Origin: Hydrogenovibrio sp. 3SP14C1
GTDB lineage: Bacteria; Pseudomonadota; Gammaproteobacteria; Thiomicrospirales; Thiomicrospiraceae
Length of the DNA: 64,000 nucleotides
Assembly: GCF_029625905.1 (NCBI RefSeq)
Contig: NZ_JARTLM010000002.1
Coordinates: 62,001-126,000 of the forward strand
Direction: 5' to 3'
Both the position numbers and the translations under genes were made by a program. The notes below the pieces were generated by a model. That model was not told the DNA's origin. It was given only the letters and a program-made list of their open reading frames with translations, and searched no databases. Shown one piece after another: positions 7,670-17,591 of this stretch (its first letter is position 1; each line of letters starts with the position of its first letter).

Positions 7670-10501
7670 ATGACAAAAGATTATAAGCCGACATTAAACC
7701 TTCCTGAAACAGACTTTCCTATGAGAGGAAACTTGCCGAATCGTGAACCGAAACAGGTTCAAGATTGGACGAGCGCTTCTTTATATGAAGCGGTCAGAAA
7801 TGCAAAGGCTGGACGTCCTAAATTTATTTTACATGACGGTCCTCCATATGCGAACGGTAATATTCATATCGGTCATGCGGTGAATAAAGTGTTGAAGGAT
7901 ATGATTGTCAAATCAAAAGGTCTGAATGGTTTTGATGCACCGTTTGTTCCTGGTTGGGATTGTCATGGATTACCCATTGAACTGAATGTTGAAAAGAAAA
8001 AAGGGAAAGTGGGACAAAAAATTGGTGCGACCGAATTCCGTCAAGCTTGCCGTGACTATGCACAAAAACAAGTGGATGGACAGATGGCTGACTTCCAACG
8101 CTTAGGGGTGATGGCGGATTGGGATAATCCTTATTTGACCAAAGACTTTAAATTTGAAGCGAATGAAATTCGTGCGCTGGCAAAAATTGTTGAAAACGGT
8201 CATTTAGTGAAAGGGACCAAGCCGGTTTACTGGAGTATCGGCGGGCATTCGGCGTTGGCGGAAGCAGAAGTGGAATATGAAGATAAGCGCTCTCACGCGA
8301 TTGATGTGCGTTTTAACGTGTTGGATGAAGAAGCCTTTTTTAAGCGGTGCCATCATGTAGAAGACCACACCGGAGAGGGGCCTTTATCCGTTGTCATCTG
8401 GACGACAACGCCTTGGACGTTGCCGGCTAACCAAGCGGTATCGATTAACCCGGAACTGGAATATGCCGTGGTGCAGGTCACAGGTGAAAAGGGACCGGAA
8501 CGTTTGTTTATTGCGGAAGCTTTACTCAAAGATGCAATGGACAAGTGGGGATTCGAGCAGTATCGCGTGATTGCTTATGGTCGTGGAGATCAGTTTGATC
8601 TGATTCGCTTGCAACATCCATTTTATGATCGAATTGTGCCATTGATTCTAGGCGATCATGTGACGACTGATGCCGGAACGGGGTGTGTTCATACCGCACC
8701 TGGCCACGGTCAAGAAGACTATGCAGTGGGTCTGAAATATGATTTAGAGGTGGATTGCCCTGTTGATGGTCGAGGCTATTATGTCGCCGGCACGCCATTG
8801 TTTGAAGGTGAAAACGTTCTGAAAGCGGATGACCATGTGATTGAAGTATTACAACAGCATAATGCTTTGGTGCATCATGAAGCGATTGTGCACAGCTATC
8901 CACATTGCTGGCGCACTAAAACGCCATTGATTTTTCGTGCCACGCCGCAATGGTTTATCAGTATGACAGAAGGTCACTTGCGTGACGATGCCTTAAAAGC
9001 CATTAAGAAAGTAGATTGGGTGCCAGAATGGGGGCAAGCTCGAATTGAAGGCATGGTTGATGGTCGTCCTGACTGGTGTATTTCTCGCCAACGTTTCTGG
9101 GGGGTGCCGATTCCAATCTTTGTGCACAAGGCGACTGGCACGATGCATCCGAATACCATCGAATTGATGGAAAAGGTGGCTCAATTGGTTGAAAAGCATT
9201 CCATTGATGCCTGGTATGATTTGGATCCGACAACCTTGTTGGGGAATGACGCTGACGATTATGAACAAGTTACCGATATCCTGGATGTTTGGTTTGATTC
9301 CGGGATTTCTCACTTTACCGTGTTGGATGAACGTGAAGAGCTCTCAACGCCAGCTGATTTATATTTAGAAGGGTCTGACCAGCACCGTGGTTGGTTCCAA
9401 TCCTCTTTATTAACCGCTCTGGCAACCAATGGTGAAGCGCCTTATAAGCAGGTACTTACGCATGGCTTTACGGTCGATAAAGACGGCAAGAAGATGTCCA
9501 AATCCAAAGGAAATGTGGTTGCACCGCAAGATATCGCTAATAAGTATGGTGCAGACATTTTACGTTTGTGGATTGCGGCGGCGGATTATCGTTATGAAAT
9601 GACGGTTTCGGATGAGATTATTAGTCGTACTGCAGATGCCTATCGTCGTATTCGAAACACGTCTCGTTTCTTATTGGCGAATATGAATGGCTTTGATCCG
9701 CTGAAAGACCAAGTACCGTATGACAAGATGCTGCCTTTAGATCAATGGGTGGTCGGGCAGGCCTCAAGCATTCAAAAAGAAATTATTGCAGCGTATGAAA
9801 GTTATAACTTCCATGCCATTTATCAAGCGGTCACCCATTTCTGTTCGATTGAGTTGGGATCTTTCTATCTAGATGTCATCAAAGATCGTCAATATACGGC
9901 AAAAGCGGATGGCTTGCCGCGTCGTTCAGCGCAAACGGCTCTGTATCATATTGCAGAAGCGTTGACACGTTGGATCGCGCCTATCTTAAGTTTTTCGGCG
10001 GAAGAACTGTGGAAAGCCTTGCCTGGTGAGCATTCTGCAACCGTGTTTACAGAAGAATGGTATCAAGGTTTAACAGAGCTGGATGAAACACAACCCATGA
10101 ACTCGACCTATTGGGCGAGAATGATGGATGTGCGTTCTGCTGTAGCCAAGCAGCTTGAAAAACTACGAAACGAAGGGGCTGTTAAAGGGTCTTTAACAGC
10201 TAAAGTGTCACTGTATGCAGAGGAAGATTTGTACCAACAAATCGACTTGCTAGCAGACGAACTTCGTTTTGTGTTGATTACTTCTTATGCCACTGTGAAG
10301 CCGTTGTCTGAAAAATCAGAGACGGCAGTTGAGTCTGATGTGGAAGGTTTGTGGATTGATGCAGGAGCGGCAGATCAACCTAAGTGCGGTCGTTGTTGGC
10401 ATCACCGTGAAGATGTTGGATCGCATTCGGAAGATGATGCGCTTTGTCAGCGTTGTATTGACAATATTTACGGTGAAGGGGAGTCGCGCCAGTTTGCATA
10501 A
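7670..10501 (+). CDS. ileS: Isoleucyl-tRNA synthetase
   Basis: 943 residues, a normal bacterial IleS. The class I signatures are [10 protein letters not shown] near residue 65 and KMSKSKGN near 605. The connective CP1 editing domain lies between them, with [15 protein letters not shown] and the [18 protein letters not shown] editing-site motif. The C terminus has a zinc site with CGRC and CQRC (about 905-930). It charges tRNA-Ile with isoleucine and hydrolyses mischarged valine. The second gene of the ribF-ileS-lspA run. The stop codon overlaps the left edge of a palindromic hairpin that could reduce read-through to lspA. Confidence 0.97.
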   Translation: MTKDYKPTLNLPETDFPMRGNLPNREPKQVQDWTSASLYEAVRNAKAGRPKFILHDGPPYANGNIHIGHAVNKVLKDMIVKSKGLNGFDAPFVPGWDCHGLPIELNVEKKKGKVGQKIGATEFRQACRDYAQKQVDGQMADFQRLGVMADWDNPYLTKDFKFEANEIRALAKIVENGHLVKGTKPVYWSIGGHSALAEAEVEYEDKRSHAIDVRFNVLDEEAFFKRCHHVEDHTGEGPLSVVIWTTTPWTLPANQAVSINPELEYAVVQVTGEKGPERLFIAEALLKDAMDKWGFEQYRVIAYGRGDQFDLIRLQHPFYDRIVPLILGDHVTTDAGTGCVHTAPGHGQEDYAVGLKYDLEVDCPVDGRGYYVAGTPLFEGENVLKADDHVIEVLQQHNALVHHEAIVHSYPHCWRTKTPLIFRATPQWFISMTEGHLRDDALKAIKKVDWVPEWGQARIEGMVDGRPDWCISRQRFWGVPIPIFVHKATGTMHPNTIELMEKVAQLVEKHSIDAWYDLDPTTLLGNDADDYEQVTDILDVWFDSGISHFTVLDEREELSTPADLYLEGSDQHRGWFQSSLLTALATNGEAPYKQVLTHGFTVDKDGKKMSKSKGNVVAPQDIANKYGADILRLWIAAADYRYEMTVSDEIISRTADAYRRIRNTSRFLLANMNGFDPLKDQVPYDKMLPLDQWVVGQASSIQKEIIAAYESYNFHAIYQAVTHFCSIELGSFYLDVIKDRQYTAKADGLPRRSAQTALYHIAEALTRWIAPILSFSAEELWKALPGEHSATVFTEEWYQGLTELDETQPMNSTYWARMMDVRSAVAKQLEKLRNEGAVKGSLTAKVSLYAEEDLYQQIDLLADELRFVLITSYATVKPLSEKSETAVESDVEGLWIDAGAADQPKCGRCWHHREDVGSHSEDDALCQRCIDNIYGEGESRQFA

Positions 10502-10523
10502 ATAGCCAGGCCTGGCTATTTTT
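10500..10523 (+). terminator. Palindromic CCAGGCCTGG hairpin between ileS and lspA
   Basis: The 20-bp perfect palindrome AATAGCCAGGCCTGGCTATT (10501-10520), extended by one A-T pair on each side and followed by T, overlaps the ileS stop. Core at 10506-10515. It lies inside an apparent operon, so it probably attenuates rather than ends transcription, and the lspA ribosome site begins only a few bases later. Confidence 0.65.
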
Positions 10524-10538
10524 AAACAGGGTTTGATT

Positions 10539-11057
10539 ATGAATAAGTTTTCTTCTTCCGCACTAGCAACCAGCTGGTTGGCGATGGTGCTCATTGTCTT
10601 GGACCAGTTAAGCAAGTATTGGGCGAATACTGCTCTTTCACTGGGAGAACCAGTCGCTATTTTGCCGCACTTGAATTTTACTTTGGTCTATAACTATGGC
10701 GCAGCTTTCAGCTTTTTGTCTGATGTTGGCGGGTGGCAACGCTGGTTTTTTACGGCGTTAGCACTGAGTGTGAGCGCCGCTCTGATCATTTGGTTGGCTA
10801 AGCTCCCTAAGCGCTGGACGTTGGAAGTCATCGCGATTAACTTGGTGTTGAGTGGCGCGATCGGTAATGTGATTGATCGTGTCATAGAAGGTAAAGTCAC
10901 CGATTTTGTCGATTTTTATATTGGAAGCTGGCATTATGCCACTTTCAATGTGGCCGACATGGGGATCTCCGTTGGCGCTGTGTTGCTCATTATCTCAGAA
11001 TTTTGGTTGAAGCCAAAACGTCAAAACAAGGCTGAAACAACCGAGGAATCGGTTTGA
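10539..11057 (+). CDS. lspA: Lipoprotein signal peptidase (signal peptidase II)
   Basis: About 172 residues with four membrane segments. Family motifs are present: VLDQLSKYW near the N terminus, NYGAAFSFL, GAIGNVIDRVIEGKVTDFVDFY and FNVADMGIS; the last two carry the conserved aspartates of this aspartic protease. It cleaves prolipoproteins before the lipid-modified cysteine in the inner membrane. The ATG at 10539 follows an ACAGGG ribosome-site-like stretch; a TTG two codons upstream is less likely. The stop overlaps the next gene by four bases, which indicates translational coupling. Confidence 0.95.
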   Translation: MNKFSSSALATSWLAMVLIVLDQLSKYWANTALSLGEPVAILPHLNFTLVYNYGAAFSFLSDVGGWQRWFFTALALSVSAALIIWLAKLPKRWTLEVIAINLVLSGAIGNVIDRVIEGKVTDFVDFYIGSWHYATFNVADMGISVGAVLLIISEFWLKPKRQNKAETTEESV

Positions 11058-12064
11058 GTTCCATTGCTAAGTCGCAAGTTGTCATTGCTGAAGATTGGAT
11101 AGGGCTTTTAACGGCTTATTGTTTAAACCAATCTGGACAGTCCTGTACCCTGTTTTGGGTTCCCAATCTTAAAAAAAGGCCTGAAACACTTTTGCTGGAA
11201 GGGCTGAAGCCTTGGCAAGACTTAGCCACACCAGAAGCGAAGCAGGTTCAGGGGCTTGAGTTTTTACTTTCACAATTGGATGTGGTCACTGAAAAAAAAG
11301 GGTTATTGAGTTTGGATATTGCCAGTGCTGCTGAATTGGAAGCAGCAGAGCAATGGGTACTGTCTGACAGAACGCAAGAATCTGACCTACAAGTCATGGA
11401 TGAGAAAGTCTGGGTTAATATTGAGCCCCGTTTAATGTCCGGGGCAAAGTCAGCTATTTGGCGACCCGATGCCGCAGAAGTTTCATGCGAGGCTTTCGAG
11501 CAAAGTATGCTGGATTTGTTATCGCAGCAAGGCGTTGATATATGTCTTTTAGAAAATCCTCCAACAGCGATTCAAGAAAATCAGCGCATCAGTTTGTTAA
11601 GGTCTTCTTGCGGTAAAGAATGGCTTGTCGAATCAATGGTGTTAACTTCGGTTCAACTCGTTCAATGTGTACTGCCAGAATCCCACCCTATACAAACAAC
11701 AGAAACTTTAGTGAGCTTTTTTAGAGTGCACCCTGGTTTTTTAAGACATCTTGTTCAGGTGAACGGACTTTTATTGATGCCTCAAAAAAATGGTTCTTTA
11801 TCTGTCAGAAGAAAACAATCATCAGAATTAGAGGTTGAGGTGATAGAAGAAGAAAACCAGCTATGGGATGCTCTGCAAGATGTCTATCCAGAAATGGCGA
11901 TGTTTGAACCATTAGAGAGTGTGCGTTTACCTGAAAACAATGTTATCGAACACTCCTCATTATTTAGCAATCTCTCATTTGTATCGGCAGGCTATGAGGT
12001 TGGGATGTTGCAAGCCTTTCATCAAATCATGCGGTTTGCGCAGCAATTCGAAAAGCAGGATTAA
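11054..12064 (+). CDS. Divergent FAD-dependent oxidoreductase-like protein
   Basis: 336 residues, starting with a TTG that overlaps the lspA stop (TTGA). The N terminus VVIAEDWIGLLTAYCLNQSG has the strand-turn-helix look of the Rossmann site in D-amino-acid/glycine-oxidase-type flavoenzymes. The expected GxGxxG reads A-E-D-W-I-G, so two of three glycines are lost. A second family-like stretch is WVNIEPRLMSGAKSAIWRPD. The C-terminal FAD-binding half is poorly conserved. I infer either a non-enzymatic derivative or a very diverged member; I could not assign a substrate. Coupling to lspA says it is translated. A ThiO-like role is possible but unsupported by residues. Confidence 0.5.
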   Translation: MSSIAKSQVVIAEDWIGLLTAYCLNQSGQSCTLFWVPNLKKRPETLLLEGLKPWQDLATPEAKQVQGLEFLLSQLDVVTEKKGLLSLDIASAAELEAAEQWVLSDRTQESDLQVMDEKVWVNIEPRLMSGAKSAIWRPDAAEVSCEAFEQSMLDLLSQQGVDICLLENPPTAIQENQRISLLRSSCGKEWLVESMVLTSVQLVQCVLPESHPIQTTETLVSFFRVHPGFLRHLVQVNGLLLMPQKNGSLSVRRKQSSELEVEVIEEENQLWDALQDVYPEMAMFEPLESVRLPENNVIEHSSLFSNLSFVSAGYEVGMLQAFHQIMRFAQQFEKQD

Positions 12065-12231
12065 TCTTTACAGGCGGCAACCTTCTCTGGCTCTGGTTTG
12101 AGAGGGAGAGCCAAGGTGGTTGGTTTATGAATTTTTTCTAAATGATTCGCAAGCTTCGTCAGCCGGCTTTGCAATTTCCAAAATAGATAAGCCGGGTATT
12201 CACAAACGTAATCTTTTGGTAACTTCATCAT
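12061..12231 (-). CDS. Small reverse-strand ORF, 56 aa, hypothetical
   Basis: Reading the reverse strand from ATG-ATG at 12231 gives a 56-codon frame (MMKLPKDYVCEYPAYLF... ending EKVAACKD) with TAA at 12061-12063. An AGAGGAAC ribosome site lies 5-8 bases before the start. The stop overlaps the stop of the convergent flavoprotein-like gene by 3 bp. It is Lys/Leu-rich with two cysteines and fills an otherwise empty 280-base gap. I recognise no family. The good ribosome site is the main support; length alone would not justify it. Confidence 0.45.
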   Translation of the reverse strand: MMKLPKDYVCEYPAYLFWKLQSRLTKLANHLEKIHKPTTLALPLKPEPEKVAACKD

Positions 12232-12343
12232 CTAACGTTCCTCTGGTAGAGGTAAAGTGAAACATTAATTCAATCATATCAACTATTTGATAGGATTGAT
12301 CATACGCTGACGGTAGTCACTTGTAAAGCTTGTTTATGCGTTG

Positions 12344-13576
12344 TCACTTTTGATTCTGACGCAGAATTTTAAGCATTCTAAACGATGGGTAACCATCCGC
12401 TGGTAACCCTTTTTTTACTTGGTATTCTCGAATAGCGGCGCGCGTTTTATTGCCTGCAATTCCATCTAATTTTCCAACCTTGATACCGGCCATGGATAAA
12501 CGCTCTTGCATTTCGATCATTTGTTGGCGGGTCAGGGATTTGTCATCGTTAGGGGCTTTTTTGCTCAAAGGTGCGCGTCCAATAATGCGGTCAGCTAAAT
12601 GACCAACGGCAAGAGCGTAACTATCAGAACGATTCCATCGTTTAATGACTTCAAAGTTATGAAACACTAAAAATACCGGTCCTCGGTAGTCGTAAGGTAA
12701 GATCAGTTTGGCTTGCATATCTTCTACCGGCAGTTCACGTCCATCCGCCAATTGAAGTCCCATGTCTTTCCACTCTTGTAACGAGCGTTCAGTTTTTCCA
12801 TCCGCCAAAGCTAAATCAAACCCTTTAGGTAAGGTGACTTCTCGTCCCCAATTTTCTTCTTTTTGCCATCCCAGCGTGTTTAAGAAATTACCCATGGAGT
12901 AAAAAACATCATCTAAGCTGTTCCATAAATCACGTTTGCCAGAATTATCGGCATCGACTGCATATTTGAGATAGTTGCTCGGCATAAATTGGCATTGTCC
13001 CATTGCACCCGCCCAGGATCCTTTCATTTGGTTAGGGTCGATATGTCCTTGTTGGATGATCTTTAAAGCTGCGATCAACTCATTTTGAAAAAAGTCAGAA
13101 CGGCGCGGGTCATAGCTCAGAGTTGCCAAGGATTCAATAATAGGGGTGTTGCCTGTGTAGCCCCCAAAGTTGGTTTCCATTCCCCAGAACGCGATTAAAA
13201 ACCGCCCTGGAACGCCGTATTTTTGGGTCACCTCTCTAAGTTGTGGCCGATATTTTTCATAAAGCTCTTGGCCAGTTTGGATTCGCCAGTCGGTCACGGC
13301 TCGATCGAAATACTGCCAAAAAGTTCGGGTAAACTCGGGTTGGCGACGGTCAAGCTCGAGAACACGTTGGTTTAAGTGAACATCTTTGAATGCTTTTTTT
13401 AGTGTGGTTTTTGAAATCCCTTTTTCGTGAGCCGTTTTTTTAAATTGTACAAGCCAGGCTTGAAAGTCTGCTTCTGATTGAGCTGGCGGCGTATAGGCAT
13501 AAGCTTGTGGCCCCTGCAGTATGATAAAAACGGCCACAAAAAGGCTGTAAAAAAGTCGATAAAATTTTGGCGTCAT
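12344..13576 (-). CDS. Periplasmic lytic murein transglycosylase, MltB family with C-terminal peptidoglycan-binding domain
   Basis: About 410 residues. A signal peptide (FYRLFYSLFVAVFIILQGPQ, then AYAYTPP) precedes an SLT_2/MltB-type domain. GMETNFGGY carries the catalytic glutamate, and GSWAGAMGQCQFMPSNYLKYAVD and NFEVIKRWNRSDSYALAVGHL are typical of the family. The last 65 residues are a PG_binding_1 domain (GIKVGKLDGIAGNKTRAAIREYQ). It cleaves the MurNAc-GlcNAc bond with formation of a 1,6-anhydro end. There is no lipobox, so it should be soluble in the periplasm. I place the start at the ATG at 13576; a TTG five codons upstream (13591) is the alternative. The divergent neighbour is rlmKL. 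Confidence 0.92.
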   Translation of the reverse strand: MTPKFYRLFYSLFVAVFIILQGPQAYAYTPPAQSEADFQAWLVQFKKTAHEKGISKTTLKKAFKDVHLNQRVLELDRRQPEFTRTFWQYFDRAVTDWRIQTGQELYEKYRPQLREVTQKYGVPGRFLIAFWGMETNFGGYTGNTPIIESLATLSYDPRRSDFFQNELIAALKIIQQGHIDPNQMKGSWAGAMGQCQFMPSNYLKYAVDADNSGKRDLWNSLDDVFYSMGNFLNTLGWQKEENWGREVTLPKGFDLALADGKTERSLQEWKDMGLQLADGRELPVEDMQAKLILPYDYRGPVFLVFHNFEVIKRWNRSDSYALAVGHLADRIIGRAPLSKKAPNDDKSLTRQQMIEMQERLSMAGIKVGKLDGIAGNKTRAAIREYQVKKGLPADGYPSFRMLKILRQNQK

Positions 13577-13783
13577 AATAGTGATGTTCAAATGTGCTTA
13601 TATTTATTTTTACTTAGGTCAATGCAGTCTGAGTTGTTTTACTTATAAGCGCAAGCTGAAACTTTGACTAAACCCTGACATTAAATCAAGCAATTACCTA
13701 AGCGTTTGATTTAGGTGAGCCATTTTACTAAAGTGTTGAGTCAGAATGCAGTAAAATAACGTTTTTAAAGATAGGTAATTTCA

Positions 13784-15988
13784 ATGTGTCGTTTTTTTGC
13801 AACTGCGCCTAAAGGGTTAAATGAATTGCTTCGTGAGGAGCTCATGTCTTTTGGTGCTGAGAATATCAAAACCCAGCCGACAGGCGCCACTTTTGATGGT
13901 TCGTTAGAAGTCGGTTATCGCAGTTGCTTGTGGTCTCGATTGGCTAATCGGGTTTATTTGGTGGTACTGGAAACAGAACTCCCAAATCAAGAATCATTAA
14001 GTTCGGTTGTACAGTCGATAGATTGGTCCCAGCATTTGGATAAAGATGGAACGTTTGCGGTGTCTTTTTCGGGACAAGGGCTGGGCATTACGCACAGTCA
14101 TTATGGTGCTTTGAAAATTAAAGATGGCATTGTAGATTATTATCGAGATCACTACCAAGTACGACCGTCTGTTGATACTGAGGTACCGGATATTCGAGTG
14201 CATGGCCATTTGAATCGTAATCAGTTGACGTTAAGTTTGGATTTGTCTGGTTATAGTTTGCATCAACGAGGGTATCGTGAAGGGATTCAGGTCGAAGCGC
14301 CGTTGAAAGAAAATGTCGCGGCAGCCATTCTGATGCGTGCTAACTGGCCAGAAATTGCCAAGCAAGGTGGGGCTTTTTATGACCCGATGTGTGGGTCGGG
14401 AACTTTTTTGGTGGAAGCGGCACTCATGGCATCGGATACGGCACCTGGGTTGGCAAAGTCCGGTGAAATGTTATTGAATTATTGGTTGGGTCACAATGAT
14501 GCGTTGTGGCAAAAACTGGTTGAAGAAGCTGAACAACGAGAGCAAGCGGGTTTAAAAGACTTACCGAATATTTATGGGTCCGACATCTCTCATAAGTCAT
14601 TGGATGTGGCGCGAAACAGTATCCAAGCGGCTGGTTATGATGATGTCATTGAAATCAAACAAATGGCGGTGGAGCAAGGTCGAAAATGGGGCGATTGGCA
14701 ACCAGGCCTAATTGTTTGTAACCCACCTTATGGCGAACGTCTCGGTGAAGAAGAGACCGTTAAACAAATTTATTTAAAACTCGGTGAATATTTAAAAGCG
14801 GAGTTTGTTCACTGGAAAGCGGCTGTATTGACTTGTCATACCGAATTGGGCATGTTTTTAGGAATTAAAGCCAAACGTTCGCATGACTTTTTTAATGGCG
14901 CGATGTCATGTCGTTTGTTTCGCTTTGAGATTGAAGAAGAGTGGTTTAGACAGCCTGCTTTACAGCCGAAACAAGATTTAGCAGAACAAGTGTTGCAGCT
15001 GCAACCAGATTTGGCTGAAACCGATAATGCGAAGATGGTTTCAAATCGTATTCGAAAGAATATGAAAGGCTTGAAATCCTGGGTGAAGCAAAATGAGATT
15101 TCAGCTTATCGTGTCTATGATGCGGATATTCCGGAGTATGCTTTAGCCATTGATCTCTACGATACCTTGGAATCCGGGTTATGGGTCGTGGTGGCCGAAT
15201 ATGCACCGCCGAAAACAGTCAATCCAACCAAAGCCAAGCGCCGTTTGTATGAAGCCATGTCAGTGTTGCCTTCTGTGTTTAATGTCTCGCCTGAAAGAAT
15301 CATCTTTAAAGTGCGCAGCCAGCAAAAAGGTCAGGATCAATACGAGCGTTTAGACGAGCAAAAAGCTTTCTTTACCATTGTGGAAAATCAAACCCGTTTA
15401 CGGGTGAACTTTACGGATTACTTGGATACCGGTATCTTTTTAGATCATCGCCAAGTGAGGCAAGAAGTGGCTAAATTAGCAGCTGGTAAACGACTGTTGA
15501 ATTTGTTCTGTTATACCGCAACGGCCACGGCGGAAGCAGTGAAAGCCGGTTGTAAAAGCAGTTTAAGTCTGGATATGTCAAAAACCTATTTGTACTGGGC
15601 GAAACACAATTTTATGTGTAATGACATTAATGAAAAACAGCATGTTTTACAGCAAGAAAATGTCCTGGAGTGGTTAGAGACGGCTACCCAAAACCCGAAA
15701 GACTTGTTTGATGTGATTTTTCTGGACCCACCTTCCTTTTCGACATCAAAGCGAATGGATGGCACCTTAGATATCCAGCGTGATCATGTTGATTTAATTC
15801 AAAAAACAATGAAGCTTTTGTCAAAAAATGGCAAACTAATCTTCTCAACAAACTTAAGAAAATTTAAATTAGATACGGCAATCTTTGAATCAGAGTATCA
15901 AATAGAGAATATCACTCAAAGAACCATGCCAAAAGATTATGCTCGAAATATGAAAATTCACCAGGCCTGGCTGTTTTCTCGTCAGTAG
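13784..15988 (+). CDS. rlmKL: Bifunctional 23S rRNA methyltransferase RlmKL (m2G2445 and m7G2069)
   Basis: 734 residues. An N-terminal THUMP region (MCRFFATAPKGLNELLREEL) leads into the RlmL domain with DPMCGSGTFLVEAAL and NPPYGERLG, and the C-terminal RlmK domain has LNLFCYTATATAEAVKAGC and FLDPPSFSTSKRM. The NPPY and DPPSF motifs are the base-flipping catalytic loops. The fused enzyme makes m2G2445 and m7G2069 in domain V of 23S rRNA. The last codons encode HQAWLFSRQ, and the CAGGCCTGG stretch there is an exact copy of the recurrent palindrome (15961-15970). The gene is monocistronic or leads a two-gene run with the downstream diguanylate cyclase. Confidence 0.95.
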   Translation: MCRFFATAPKGLNELLREELMSFGAENIKTQPTGATFDGSLEVGYRSCLWSRLANRVYLVVLETELPNQESLSSVVQSIDWSQHLDKDGTFAVSFSGQGLGITHSHYGALKIKDGIVDYYRDHYQVRPSVDTEVPDIRVHGHLNRNQLTLSLDLSGYSLHQRGYREGIQVEAPLKENVAAAILMRANWPEIAKQGGAFYDPMCGSGTFLVEAALMASDTAPGLAKSGEMLLNYWLGHNDALWQKLVEEAEQREQAGLKDLPNIYGSDISHKSLDVARNSIQAAGYDDVIEIKQMAVEQGRKWGDWQPGLIVCNPPYGERLGEEETVKQIYLKLGEYLKAEFVHWKAAVLTCHTELGMFLGIKAKRSHDFFNGAMSCRLFRFEIEEEWFRQPALQPKQDLAEQVLQLQPDLAETDNAKMVSNRIRKNMKGLKSWVKQNEISAYRVYDADIPEYALAIDLYDTLESGLWVVVAEYAPPKTVNPTKAKRRLYEAMSVLPSVFNVSPERIIFKVRSQQKGQDQYERLDEQKAFFTIVENQTRLRVNFTDYLDTGIFLDHRQVRQEVAKLAAGKRLLNLFCYTATATAEAVKAGCKSSLSLDMSKTYLYWAKHNFMCNDINEKQHVLQQENVLEWLETATQNPKDLFDVIFLDPPSFSTSKRMDGTLDIQRDHVDLIQKTMKLLSKNGKLIFSTNLRKFKLDTAIFESEYQIENITQRTMPKDYARNMKIHQAWLFSRQ
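15961..15970. repeat. CCAGGCCTGG palindrome inside the 3' end of rlmKL
   Basis: Exact 10-bp copy, 18 bases before the stop, followed by CTGTTTT. It encodes part of HQAWL and could act as a weak hairpin at the transcript end. Confidence 0.85.
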
Positions 15989-16051
15989 CCATAAAAAGAA
16001 TTGCCCCTCGGTTGCACTAGGGCTCTGAACAAAAATGATAGGCGGCGAAAT

Positions 16052-17428
16052 ATGATTCATATCAGTACGATAAAAGAAATGGTCAGAATCAGCCCTCTCG
16101 ATAAGTTGGAGGTCGAGAAGCATTATTCTTACTTGTTGGAACAACAACCTCAGTTTGAAAAAAGTATCGCTCAATGGATTGAGGCGTATCAGCTGAAAAC
16201 CTTGACACCAGAATTACTTTTGGCGAATGATTATTATCAAAGCCTGATCCACGGGGTTTACCAGAACAGTTTTTATAATATCCAATATCACCAAGCTTTG
16301 TTCTGGTTAAAGAGCGGACTGACACAAAATCAAATTCTCTTGTTGTTGGCGCATATGCGAATGCAGTTTATTGTCTATGCCGAAGGGCTGGAAAGTGATG
16401 CTTTGGCCAGCAGTCTGTGTCATGTTTTGGATGTCGGGCAATCCATTGTCGCGACCATTTTTGCCGTGGCTGAATCCATTGAGCGCATGAAAGCAAGATC
16501 CAGCCAGGAAATTCGACGACTCAAAAACTCTTATCGATTAGTAGCATTTGATTTACCGAAAGATGTCTTGCAAGCTTATATTGACCATCAAACCTGGAAG
16601 ATCTCAGCGTTCGAACTTTCATTAGGGTATGAAACCAATGTTGAAGGGTTTGAAAAGAGCCACTTAAAGTGTTGTTTAGCCCAATGGTTGGACAAGGGTG
16701 GATTGGAACTGATTCCAAAATCAAAACATCGTAATTTTTTAAATGCCCATGAACAGGTTCATCGCTTAGGCACAATGGCCATTGAAGAATCTAAACATAA
16801 CCGACCAGAAAATATTGTTGAGTTATTGTTTGAAATGGAAATGGCCTCTGAAGATGTGATGGAAGTGTTGCTTAACTTGATCGAACAAGAATTTGTCGCA
16901 GCCGCGAATGCCGATTCGCTCACCGGTTTCCCAAACCGCCGTGCGTTTGATCTGGAGTTTGATAAGGCTCTGGCATTTGCGAAGCGACATGATTTTTGGC
17001 TGGACTTGGTAATCGTTGATGTCGATTTTTTCAAGGCAGTTAATGATGAGCATGGCCATGTGGTTGGGGATGCGGTCTTAAAGCGAGTCGCCGAAATTTT
17101 AGATGATGTCGCACGAACTGAAGACATGCTTTTTCGCTGGGGCGGTGAAGAGTTCGTGATTATTACGCTGGATAAGGATTCTGAAGGTTCGGAGATGTTG
17201 GCGGAAAGAATTCGTAAAGCGGTTGAAGAGGAAAAGTTTTTTGCCGGAACCGATCAAGAAATGCGTTTGACGGTGAGTTGTGGAGCCTTGAGTTATTGGG
17301 CGGGCTTAAGCTTATCGGAAGAAGAGGTTTTTGAACTGGCGGATAAGCAACTGTATTCGGCGAAACAAAATGGTCGTAATCAAGTCTCTCACCAAGTTTA
17401 TGACGTGGTTCCGATTCAACAAACCTAA
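16052..17428 (+). CDS. Diguanylate cyclase with probable zinc-sensing CZB domain
   Basis: 458 residues. The first 150 or so are helical and resemble a globin-coupled sensor fold without an obvious haem histidine, so I do not claim haem. About 170-245 match the chemoreceptor zinc-binding (CZB) pattern: IDHQTWK, then CCLAQWL, then HEQVHRLG, the layout of E. coli DgcZ. The C-terminal GGDEF domain reads RWGGEEF at 362-368 and is intact for GTP-to-c-di-GMP synthesis. The product-inhibition site RTED (355-358) sits the canonical five residues upstream. The ATG at 16052 follows AGGCGG; the longer frame from 16001 has no ribosome site. It may supply c-di-GMP to the PilZ protein at 3 kb. Confidence 0.82.
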   Translation: MIHISTIKEMVRISPLDKLEVEKHYSYLLEQQPQFEKSIAQWIEAYQLKTLTPELLLANDYYQSLIHGVYQNSFYNIQYHQALFWLKSGLTQNQILLLLAHMRMQFIVYAEGLESDALASSLCHVLDVGQSIVATIFAVAESIERMKARSSQEIRRLKNSYRLVAFDLPKDVLQAYIDHQTWKISAFELSLGYETNVEGFEKSHLKCCLAQWLDKGGLELIPKSKHRNFLNAHEQVHRLGTMAIEESKHNRPENIVELLFEMEMASEDVMEVLLNLIEQEFVAAANADSLTGFPNRRAFDLEFDKALAFAKRHDFWLDLVIVDVDFFKAVNDEHGHVVGDAVLKRVAEILDDVARTEDMLFRWGGEEFVIITLDKDSEGSEMLAERIRKAVEEEKFFAGTDQEMRLTVSCGALSYWAGLSLSEEEVFELADKQLYSAKQNGRNQVSHQVYDVVPIQQT

Positions 17429-17591
17429 TTTAGACATTAAATGACTGTGAAAGATTGATTTATATTAAGTCTGCTTGCAGTCATTCTCTGGTTTCGTTTT
17501 TTTTTTGATAGAATTCTTTGGCTTTGAAAATGAAGGCAGGCTTTGTCATAAATGAAGGTGCCTGTCGATTAAATGATAAAAGAGATGCTCT

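Noticed and set aside
8526-8903. 125-codon reverse-strand frame inside ileS
   Set aside because: Lies wholly within the IleS catalytic region, has no ribosome site, and its sequence has no family look.
16001-16051. Longer N-terminus for the diguanylate cyclase
   Set aside because: No ribosome site for the TTG; AGGCGG fits the ATG at 16052.
16759-17127. 122-codon reverse-strand frame inside the GGDEF gene
   Set aside because: Antisense to the conserved GGDEF domain and Ser/Asn-biased, as expected of a shadow.
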